Shown one piece after another: positions 1-5,162 of a stretch of DNA of 6,147 bases. Source of the DNA: Alphaproteobacteria bacterium UBA6544 (lineage in GTDB: Bacteria > Pseudomonadota > Alphaproteobacteria > UBA8366); assembly GCA_002434595.1 (NCBI GenBank), contig DJKK01000103.1, positions 1 to 6,147 on the forward strand. Direction: 5' to 3'. Position 1 is the stretch's first letter; each line of letters starts with the position of its first letter. A program made the position numbers and the translations under genes. A model generated the notes under the pieces. That model searched no databases and was not told where the DNA came from. It saw only the letters and a list, made by a program, of their open reading frames with translations.

Positions 1-625
1 GGGTGCGCAGATCACGGATCTTCTTCGGACTGCCGACGCCGCCAGAGATGAACGGAATATATCCGTCCCTAGCGCAACGTCGATGGCTATCCGGATCCTT
101 GCCGGCAATCCAGATCGGGGGACGCGGCGATTGGACCGGTCGCACATTGATCGCCGTTTTCGGCAGTTTGTAGTATTCGCCGTCATAGCTGAAATGCGGC
201 TGCCGCAGACCAAGCTCGATCATGTCCAGCATTTCATGGAACATCACTTTGTTCTTCGTAATTTCGGCCCCGAGACGTTCAAACTCATAATTTTGGTAAC
301 CACTGCCAACACCGACATCGAGCCGGCCACCCGACAACGCATCGACCATGGCGATTTCCGCAATCAGGCGCGCGGGCGCGTGCAACGGCAAAATGACAAC
401 CGCACTGCCAACCCGGATTTTTGTGGTAATCGCCGCTGCATAGGCGCACATCATCAGAGGAGATGGCACGAGACTGTAATTCGAGAAATGGTGCTCCGCG
501 AACCATACGCGACTGAAGCCGAGTTCCTCCGCTTTCCTGGTATGATCCAAGGCTTCCTGAATCAGATCGTGAGAATTTTTAGATCGATCGCGATGTTGCA
601 AAAGATTGAACAATCCGAAATCCAT
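1..625 (-). CDS. Luciferase-like flavin-dependent monooxygenase, N-terminal part (runs off the left edge)
   Basis: The minus-strand frame is open from an ATG at 625-623 to the window edge, giving 208 codons plus one base; the C-terminal part lies outside. It begins MDFGLFNLL, the usual first beta strand of the bacterial luciferase-like (LLM) TIM barrel. Residues 41-47 read WFAEHHF, matching the EHHF of LuxA that carries its catalytic His44. Residues 99-111 (GGRLDVGVGSGYQ) and 168-175 (PRPPIWIA) are further family hallmarks. The position of LuxA's reactive Cys106 is Gly107 here, so this is a general LLM oxidoreductase rather than a true luciferase. Such enzymes use reduced FMN or F420 to oxidise small organic substrates; substrate and cofactor cannot be read from the sequence. 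A GAGGA box at 640-636, ten bases before the ATG, supports the start. It is divergent from the enoyl-CoA hydratase gene across a 118-bp gap. Family call firm, function open. Confidence 0.93.
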   Translation of the reverse strand, partial: MDFGLFNLLQHRDRSKNSHDLIQEALDHTRKAEELGFSRVWFAEHHFSNYSLVPSPLMMCAYAAAITTKIRVGSAVVILPLHAPARLIAEIAMVDALSGGRLDVGVGSGYQNYEFERLGAEITKNKVMFHEMLDMIELGLRQPHFSYDGEYYKLPKTAINVRPVQSPRPPIWIAGKDPDSHRRCARDGYIPFISGGVGSPKKIRDLRT

Positions 626-743
626 TACTCAGCTTTCCTCTGAAATCCAACAGGGTTTTGCAGTCATATAGGCCAAGCCTGCAGAAAAGCTTGTATCCGC
701 TCGCCAGCACCCTCTATCCCTATCATGAAAGAGGAGAGAGCCC
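626..743. promoter_or_regulatory. Divergent intergenic region between monooxygenase and enoyl-CoA hydratase genes
   Basis: This 118-bp stretch separates two genes transcribed away from each other, so it must hold at least two start signals unless transcription enters from elsewhere. The ribosome binding sites are visible: GAGGA on the minus strand at 640-636 and GAGGAG on the plus strand at 731-736. A TTGTAT around 690 followed about 18 bases later by TATCCC is a weak sigma-70-like candidate for the rightward gene. A short AGGC-CAA-GCCT inverted repeat lies near 681-691. Neither is strong enough to call an operator. The region role is inferred from gene layout. Confidence 0.4.
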
Positions 744-1559
744 GTGAGTGCTGACAATCTTACCATAGAACGCGACGACTCTATCGCCATATTGACCTTC
801 AACCGACCGGAAGTTTTGAACGCATTCAACAATCCCCTGATGAAGCAAACACTGGAGGAAGTGGCACAGCTCAACGCGGACGATACCGTAAGGGCGATCG
901 TCGTCCGGGGTGCCGGCCGAGCATTCTCTCCCGGGTTTGATTTGAAAGCGTCGGCAGATCGCAAGATGGAAGGTGTTCAGGACTGGGAACGTCAGATGAA
1001 GCTGCAGTTCGATTTCATTATGCAGTTCTGGTATTCCCCGAAACCTACAATTGCAGCGGTGCATGGCTATTGTATCGCGGGCGCGTTTGAACTTGCACTC
1101 GCTTGCGACGTTACAATCGCGGCGCAGAACACACGATTAGGTGAGCCGGAGGTTCGCTTTGGCACAGGCATTGTCGCAATGCTTCTGCCCTGGGTGACCG
1201 GACCAAAGCAGGCCAAGGAACTCCTGTTGACTGGCGAGGACAAGTTATCGGCCGACGATGCACTGCGTATTGGTATCGTTAACCAAGTGGTCCCCGACGG
1301 TGAGGCATTTGATACGGCTATGTCAGTCGCGAAGTCGATGGCGAACGCTGCGGAGCGGTCAGTCACATTTACCAAACGCGCTATCAATGAAACTTATGAA
1401 ACGATGGGCTTCGGACGGGCGCTTCGCGCCTCTCTCGATCTTGACGTTTTGCTGAACGCCGCAACGGATCCCGTAAAGGAAGAATTCAACCGTATTCGCA
1501 GGGAAGATGGGCTGGCAGCCGCAATTGCCTGGCGCGACGCACGTTTCGATACGCCGTGA
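744..1559 (+). CDS. Enoyl-CoA hydratase/isomerase family protein (crotonase fold)
   Basis: This is a 271-aa protein of normal length for a single-domain crotonase. These enzymes hydrate, isomerise or cleave acyl-CoA thioesters, typically in beta-oxidation-like catabolism. Both acid/base glutamates of classical enoyl-CoA hydratase seem present: Glu116 in AGAFELALACD and Glu136 in LGEPEVRFG, spaced 20 residues apart as Glu144 and Glu164 are in the rat enzyme. The oxyanion-hole segments are GAGRAFSPGFDLK (56-68) and HGYCIAGAFE (107-116). Two points are unusual. The first oxyanion loop reads SPGFDL rather than the common AGADI/AGADL, and the GAGGTQRL segment after Glu136 is replaced by GTGIVAMLLPW. 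The start is GTG at 744, seven bases after GAGGAG at 731-736; the ATG at 725 is out of frame and stops after nine codons. The gene converges on the alpha/beta-hydrolase with 22 bp between the stops. The substrate is unknown. Confidence 0.93.
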   Translation: MSADNLTIERDDSIAILTFNRPEVLNAFNNPLMKQTLEEVAQLNADDTVRAIVVRGAGRAFSPGFDLKASADRKMEGVQDWERQMKLQFDFIMQFWYSPKPTIAAVHGYCIAGAFELALACDVTIAAQNTRLGEPEVRFGTGIVAMLLPWVTGPKQAKELLLTGEDKLSADDALRIGIVNQVVPDGEAFDTAMSVAKSMANAAERSVTFTKRAINETYETMGFGRALRASLDLDVLLNAATDPVKEEFNRIRREDGLAAAIAWRDARFDTP

Positions 1560-1581
1560 ACTCTTGGTATCAACACGTCAA

Positions 1582-2385
1582 CTAGAGAGCTTCGACAAAC
1601 TCTTTGGTGGCTGCCAACACCGCATCCTTTTGATCACGATGCGGCGCGTGCCCGCACTCACCGAGTATCAATCGGCCTACACGGCCGCCACTGCCAGAAT
1701 CGATGCGGTTGACCTGATCCAGTGTACCGTATTCATCCCCTTCACCTTGCACGACCAACGCTGGGCATGTGATTTGCGGCAGGTATTCCTCAATATTCCA
1801 ATCAATGAATTCAGGCAGCTGCCAGGCGGCGTTCCAACCGTAGAAACTCGCATCCGGATCTGCGTGATGCCGGCCAAGCCGGTGGCGCAGATCGTCCGAT
1901 GATTCATAAACTTTTTGGATTGCGGCGATGCTGTCCACGCTCACTTGTTCGGTAAAGACGTGTGGTGCCTCGACAATTAATCCCAAGGCATTCGCAGGAT
2001 AGCTCCCCGCATAAATCAGTGCGATCGATGCGCCATCGCTATGGCCAAACAGAACCGAGGATTCAACCTCCAGCGCCTCCAGAAGTGGCGGCAGTTCTTC
2101 CAAAGCGGCGTGATGCATATAGTCGACGGAAAATGCTTCTTTCCGCACTGACGAGCGGCCATAACCGTAGCGCGAATACACCAGAACGTCCCCGCCGGTT
2201 GCTTCTCCCACGGCCTCCGGGAAATCACGCCATGTCGAGACGCTGCCAAGACCTTCATGCAGCATCAAAATGACCGGCGCTTCGTGCCCAGCACCTCGAA
2301 CCCAGCGGTATTCGATATCTCGCCCGCCGAGACGGATAGTTTCAGATTTCGCTGCCAAGGCGCTCAGTCTTCGCCGTTTCGCCAA
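1582..2385 (-). CDS. Alpha/beta-hydrolase fold protein
   Basis: This 267-aa alpha/beta-hydrolase has a complete apparent catalytic triad: Ser116 in the elbow GHSDG, Asp217 in GEGDEYGT and His246 in GECGHAPH. The oxyanion-hole segment is LMLHEGLGSVSTW (40-52), and SRYGYGRS (71-78) follows. The HEGLGS..W.DFP and EYGTLDQ pattern is typical of a common group of uncharacterised proteobacterial hydrolases whose relatives cleave esters, lactones or C-C bonds. There is no signal peptide, so it is probably cytoplasmic. The start is uncertain. The frame has no ATG before residue 41, which is too late to be the start. TTG at 2385 would overlap the upstream metallo-hydrolase by 22 bp, and TTG at 2358 (residue 10) would begin just after that gene's stop. 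Neither has a clear Shine-Dalgarno sequence, so translational coupling to the upstream gene is likely. The two genes form one minus-strand unit. Confidence 0.92.
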   Translation of the reverse strand: MAKRRRLSALAAKSETIRLGGRDIEYRWVRGAGHEAPVILMLHEGLGSVSTWRDFPEAVGEATGGDVLVYSRYGYGRSSVRKEAFSVDYMHHAALEELPPLLEALEVESSVLFGHSDGASIALIYAGSYPANALGLIVEAPHVFTEQVSVDSIAAIQKVYESSDDLRHRLGRHHADPDASFYGWNAAWQLPEFIDWNIEEYLPQITCPALVVQGEGDEYGTLDQVNRIDSGSGGRVGRLILGECGHAPHRDQKDAVLAATKEFVEAL

Positions 2386-3260
2386 GCCTCGGCATCGAAG
2401 GCGACATGCGGGCCAAAATAGTGGACAACTCTATCGAGAGAAGACACCTCGAAGGGGGTATAAGTCTTGGTCGGACCTTCAAGCCAGAGCGCTCCTTCAC
2501 GCTCTTTAACCCAGGCGTCTGCGGACTGCAGCGTGCTTTGGCGTTGAATGACATCGTAAATATAGTAGTGATGGGGGACGATCACTTTCGGCTTCAGACG
2601 GTCGATCACATGCTCCACCATGTCCCATTCCATGACATGACGTGAGCTGTCGACCGGCAGCAAGGCGATATCGATTTCACCGAGCATGTCCCAGACCTCG
2701 TCCGGCGGATTGTGCCGGTTGTCGCCCCAATCGACAATCCGAAGGCCACCGGTCTCAATCACAATCAGACAGTGGTCCCAGGAGCGTGGATTGTTGGGTG
2801 GTGTGATATCAATCCCGTCGAAATCTAGGATGATTTTCTTGAAATCGTAGATCGCACCACTCGAATCCGTCTCATGCTTGTCGGCAATGCCGCGGATCGT
2901 CACATCGCCAAAGGTGTAGGTTCCGATCAATCGGTCGATCAGCACATGCGCATCCAGGCGATGCAACGCGTCGTGGTCGAAATGGGCATGCGTGGAAACA
3001 CCAATATCTACGGGCACGCGGGGAAAATCTCGGAAATACCAATCCCACTTTCGGGTCGGAAAGTTGCGCCATGGATCGCACATGACGCTGATGCCGGCAG
3101 GTGAGGTAATGCGGAAGGCCGAACTGCCAAAAAATGCAAGCTCGGCGGGTGCATCCGACGGTAGCGCCTCTCCGTGGCAGAGCTTCTTTTGCAGCTCTAT
3201 CATCTTGTTGTGGTTGGTCATCAACTGCCATGTGTTGAGACCGCTATCCATTCCCGTCAT
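2364..3260 (-). CDS. Metallo-beta-lactamase-fold metal-dependent hydrolase
   Basis: This is a 298-aa protein of the metallo-beta-lactamase superfamily. The dinuclear metal motif HxHxDH is present as THAHFDH, with His91, His93, Asp95 and His96. Further likely ligands are His163 in the WDHCLIVIET strand, an Asp in RIVDWGD (177 or 180) and His230 or His231 in VIVPHHYY. The layout, with a long N-terminal part, a strand AELAFFGSSAFRI (39-51) and a late PHH, resembles the UlaG-like / L-ascorbate-lactonase-like branch rather than true beta-lactamases. A lactone, phosphodiester or related ester substrate is plausible but not shown. The ATG at 3260 is supported by GAGGAGAGGG just upstream (about 3277-3268); an ATG three codons later is an alternative. 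No signal peptide is seen. It is the first gene of the unit with the alpha/beta-hydrolase, whose start overlaps or abuts its stop codon. Confidence 0.92.
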   Translation of the reverse strand: MTGMDSGLNTWQLMTNHNKMIELQKKLCHGEALPSDAPAELAFFGSSAFRITSPAGISVMCDPWRNFPTRKWDWYFRDFPRVPVDIGVSTHAHFDHDALHRLDAHVLIDRLIGTYTFGDVTIRGIADKHETDSSGAIYDFKKIILDFDGIDITPPNNPRSWDHCLIVIETGGLRIVDWGDNRHNPPDEVWDMLGEIDIALLPVDSSRHVMEWDMVEHVIDRLKPKVIVPHHYYIYDVIQRQSTLQSADAWVKEREGALWLEGPTKTYTPFEVSSLDRVVHYFGPHVAFDAEAWRNGED

Positions 3261-3655
3261 GGCGGCACCCTCTCCTCGCTAGCTGAGTCACCATAGCCAT
3301 CTCCACCGCTAGTGAAAGAGGTAGGGCAGATTGTAATACGGCGAGGACAGGAATGGTTTCACCCGATGCAGGCGATATTCGTCATGATCGAGTGCATCCT
3401 CGGCAAGGCCTAAACGATCGCCCAGAATTAGCGGAAAACGTCGATGAAATCTCGGGAAAGAATTAGATCTAAGACAAGTACGACCTGCTTGCGAAGTTCT
3501 GCTTATCGACGGACGCCGATATCGGCCGCTTTGTGCGAAAACGCATCCAGACCTTCGATGGGATCGTGGATACCTTCACTATGATTTCCTTCAAGGTTGT
3601 AAAGTAAGACCCGCTGGTTGTCGGACCGGCCGCGCGTCTAATGGACTGAGTTTTC
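3261..3655. other. Intergenic stretch without an intact gene
   Basis: This 395-bp stretch separates the metallo-hydrolase gene from the DUF6134-like gene, both on the minus strand. Most of it is the Lrp/AsnC-type remnant at 3366-3607. The first part (3261-3365) holds the metallo-hydrolase ribosome binding site and must contain that unit's promoter if the unit is not read from further upstream; no clear -35/-10 pair could be picked. The last part (3608-3655) is GC-rich but contains no convincing hairpin with a T-tract, so no terminator is called for the DUF6134-like gene. Confidence 0.6.
3366..3607 (+). pseudogene. Decayed stand-alone Lrp/AsnC ligand-binding (RAM) domain gene
   Basis: From ATG 3366 the frame reads MQAIFVMIECILGKA and then hits TAA at 3411, where relatives have Tyr. 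The frame continues TIAQ; one base then appears to be missing near 3426-3428. In the shifted frame LAENVDEISGKN follows from 3428, with in-frame stops TAG 3464 and TAA 3470, then DKYDLLAKFCLSTDADIG (3473 on) and a tail ending SFKVVK before TAA 3605. Allowing one lost base, the whole aligns without gaps to the roughly 78-80-aa stand-alone Lrp/AsnC ligand-binding proteins (FVxIxCxLGKAYxVA...YDLLxKF...DIGxFVxxxIQxxxGIxDTxTxIxFK). These lack the DNA-binding helix-turn-helix and form oligomeric effector-binding modules; their targets are mostly unknown. Three stops plus a frameshift indicate real decay rather than one sequencing error. A GAGGA at 3343-3347 lies rather far from the ATG. Family recognition is from memory of the pattern. 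Confidence 0.85.
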
Positions 3656-4315
3656 TTAGTTCAGACGATATATAATGCGGGAGCCATCAACCGAAGCGTT
3701 GAAGCCGACTTCCACCAGGCGCCCATAGGGCCCGTACCAAAGCTCACGCTGAAATATCCCGCCGCCATCGATTTTAAAACCATCGGCCGAAACAACCTCA
3801 CCGGATATTTCGACTTTACGCTGGCCGAGCTGTGTTACCTCCAAAGGTAATACGCGGCCGACGACTGGATGCAGAATTTTATCTTCTGTCAGGATAGCTC
3901 GATTCCATAGGTTCGACGGGAAAATATTGCCGGGCGCCAATTTTTTCTCGCCATTCACTTCCACGAGCATGCCATCGCCTTGGCGCTGCACCTTTACCTT
4001 ATAGGGACTACCGTCGTCGTCCGACTCGCTTTCCATACGGACCAAGCGTCCGCTTTCCCAAAGCTCGGAAGCGACATGCGTAAACTTGAATGCCGTGACG
4101 AACATCAATTTCACTTCAAGATCAACATCGATCTCTACTTCGAGCCGTTCGCCTTGAGGTCGAAAATTGAAACTGTGATATCCGATCGGCACATCATCAC
4201 GATAAACCGTGAAATTGAGTGTCTGTGTAACCGCCGGCGTAAAATTCATTGATGCGGCAGGCGCGCCGAAAAACACTGCGGAAATCAGCAAAATGAATAT
4301 CGATTGTATTTTCAT
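3656..4315 (-). CDS. Secreted DUF6134-like protein of unknown function
   Basis: This 219-aa protein opens with a clear Sec signal peptide: Lys2, a hydrophobic core IFILLISAVFFG (6-17) and small residues APAAS (18-22) as the likely cleavage site. The mature part (about 197 aa) is rich in beta strands. It has TLNFTVYRDDVPIGYHSF (32-49), a charged segment SESDDDGS (96-103), a PSNLWNRAIL stretch (133-142) and a closing ELWYGPYGRLVEVGF (191-205). This order matches the DUF6134 family of periplasmic proteins; no catalytic motif is evident and no function is assigned. The ATG at 4315 is the only usable start: an in-frame TAA lies eight codons upstream, and the next Met (23) would remove the signal peptide. 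No Shine-Dalgarno sequence is visible, which suggests weak initiation or a short leader. It is transcribed alone, divergent from the thioesterase gene. Confidence 0.85.
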   Translation of the reverse strand: MKIQSIFILLISAVFFGAPAASMNFTPAVTQTLNFTVYRDDVPIGYHSFNFRPQGERLEVEIDVDLEVKLMFVTAFKFTHVASELWESGRLVRMESESDDDGSPYKVKVQRQGDGMLVEVNGEKKLAPGNIFPSNLWNRAILTEDKILHPVVGRVLPLEVTQLGQRKVEISGEVVSADGFKIDGGGIFQRELWYGPYGRLVEVGFNASVDGSRIIYRLN

Positions 4316-4618
4316 GCTACGTAATTTAGCGAAGCTTTAGCCAAAGCGGCAATTCCGAATCGCGTGTTTCACGCGATATTTGAGACTGCCGGATCACAAT
4401 TCTAAGATCTCAAGACATTATTTATGGATCTATTGGCGGAGTTTTTGCCATTCGGCCCGCAAACTGGCCTCCAAAACTGCAAAATTCGTCACATTCTTTT
4501 CACGTGTCTGCTTTCGCCATCACTCACAAACCTGAAAATCCCGCGCCTTTCGTTTCGCCTTGCAAGGCATCCGGGAGGCGGTACCTTCGCCGCAGTTTGA
4601 TCCAACCTAGGAGACGAT
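4316..4618. promoter_or_regulatory. Divergent intergenic region between DUF6134-like and thioesterase genes
   Basis: This 303-bp region has no coding potential I would accept and must contain the promoters of both flanking genes. On the minus strand, weak -35-like hexamers TTGAGA and TTGTGA (about 4390-4412) precede the inverted repeat at 4359-4377. On the plus strand, TTGCAA near 4560 followed about 16 bases later by TACCTT is a poor sigma-70-like pair. The thioesterase ribosome binding site AGGAG is at 4609-4613. A lone palindrome CACGTG sits near 4502. None of the promoter pairs is convincing. Confidence 0.4.
4359..4377. repeat. Perfect 8-bp inverted repeat, candidate operator or leader hairpin
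   Basis: The arms ATCGCGTG (4359-4366) and CACGCGAT (4370-4377) are exact reverse complements around a TTT loop. The repeat lies 43 bp upstream of the DUF6134-like start codon and about 240 bp upstream of the thioesterase start. No T-tract follows on either strand, so it is unlikely to be an intrinsic terminator. A binding site for a dimeric regulator or a hairpin in the minus-strand 5' leader are both possible. The structure is seen directly; the role is inferred. Confidence 0.5.
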
Positions 4619-5059
4619 ATGAGCGTGGAGTACCTTGACTACACCAACGGAGACGACAGCCATTATCATGAAATGCTAGGCTATAAGATGACCGAGTGGC
4701 GCGATGGCTTCGTTCGTCTCGAAATGGAGGTGCAGCCACGACATCGCCAGCGTGGCACATACACGCACGGAGGTATTCTGATGGGGCTGCTAGATATCGC
4801 TGGCATCCTCTCGAACCTCTACGGAAAACGTGGCAAGTTTGAGACACTAACCCTGTCATTGTCGACGGCTTTTCTGGCAGCGGTCCACTCGCAGAAATTA
4901 GCGGCAATCGGAGAGCTGACCAAATCAGGAAATTCGGTCTATTTTGCGGATTCCAAGGTGATCGATATTGCCAGCGAGACGATCTTGGCAACCGCGCAAG
5001 GAACCTTCCGAATTCGTCCAAAGAAGCGGAACGGCCGTCCGCGAAGTGAAGAAGCATGA
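4619..5059 (+). CDS. PaaI-family hotdog-fold acyl-CoA thioesterase
   Basis: This 146-aa protein is the usual length for a single hotdog domain of the PaaI / 4-hydroxybenzoyl-CoA thioesterase type, which hydrolyses acyl- or aryl-CoA thioesters in the cytoplasm. The core motif is RGTYTHGGILMGLLDIAG (45-62): His50-Gly51-Gly52 starts the long central helix, and Asp59 occupies the position of the catalytic acid in this family. TLTLSLSTAFLAAV (76-89) corresponds to the following strand (usually T.dl.v.FL.p), and ATAQGTFRI (124-132) to the final strand. The C-terminal tail KKRNGRPRSEEA is basic and probably disordered. The ATG at 4619 follows AGGAG at 4609-4613 with five bases between. A 28-codon ORF starts 16 bp after its stop and may share its transcript. 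Acyl specificity cannot be inferred. Confidence 0.88.
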   Translation: MSVEYLDYTNGDDSHYHEMLGYKMTEWRDGFVRLEMEVQPRHRQRGTYTHGGILMGLLDIAGILSNLYGKRGKFETLTLSLSTAFLAAVHSQKLAAIGELTKSGNSVYFADSKVIDIASETILATAQGTFRIRPKKRNGRPRSEEA

Positions 5060-5075
5060 GGCAAATGGAGCAATC

Positions 5076-5162
5076 ATGAAAAACAGCACAATCATTCACG
5101 CGGCGCGTGCCGGCATACTGGCCGCATCGATCGCAACAGCACCGGCGATCTGCTCAAGATAG
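5076..5162 (+). pseudogene. Short ORF resembling a signal peptide of a truncated exported protein
   Basis: ATG 5076 has a good ribosome binding site (GGAG at 5067-5070, five bases away) and encodes 28 residues ending in TAG 5162. The peptide begins MKNSTIIHAAR, continues with a hydrophobic run AGILAASIATAPA and ends ICSR. It thus has the charged N-region, hydrophobic core and APA-type cleavage site of a Sec signal peptide, but no mature domain follows. It lies 16 bp after the thioesterase stop, and its last nine bases overlap the 3' end of the convergent dehydrogenase gene. The simplest reading is an exported-protein gene whose body was lost when the dehydrogenase region was joined here. A genuine small membrane or secreted peptide is the alternative. 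No homologue is recognised. Confidence 0.5.

Noticed and set aside
83..643. 186-codon open frame on the plus strand
   Set aside because: It is antisense to the luciferase-like monooxygenase, whose minus-strand translation has clear family motifs; the plus-strand product has none and is rich in Arg and His, as expected for a shadow frame.
725..754. Nine-codon ATG upstream ORF overlapping the GTG start of the enoyl-CoA hydratase
   Set aside because: It has no ribosome binding site of its own that I can see and is easily explained by chance; an attenuating role would need conservation evidence.
1560..1581. Bidirectional terminator between the convergent hydratase and hydrolase genes
   Set aside because: The 22-bp gap contains no inverted repeat or T-tract; any terminator would have to lie within the coding ends.
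1507..1902. 131-codon plus-strand frame extending past the enoyl-CoA hydratase
   Set aside because: It overlaps the end of the hydratase in another frame and is antisense to the alpha/beta-hydrolase; no motif or start signal supports it.
3608..3655. Possible terminator hairpin in the GC-rich stretch
   Set aside because: I could not pair the GC-rich segments into a stable stem followed by a T-tract on either strand.
4524..5099. 191-codon open frame on the minus strand
   Set aside because: It covers the thioesterase gene in antisense; the plus-strand product has the hotdog HGG motif and a ribosome binding site, whereas the minus product resembles nothing.
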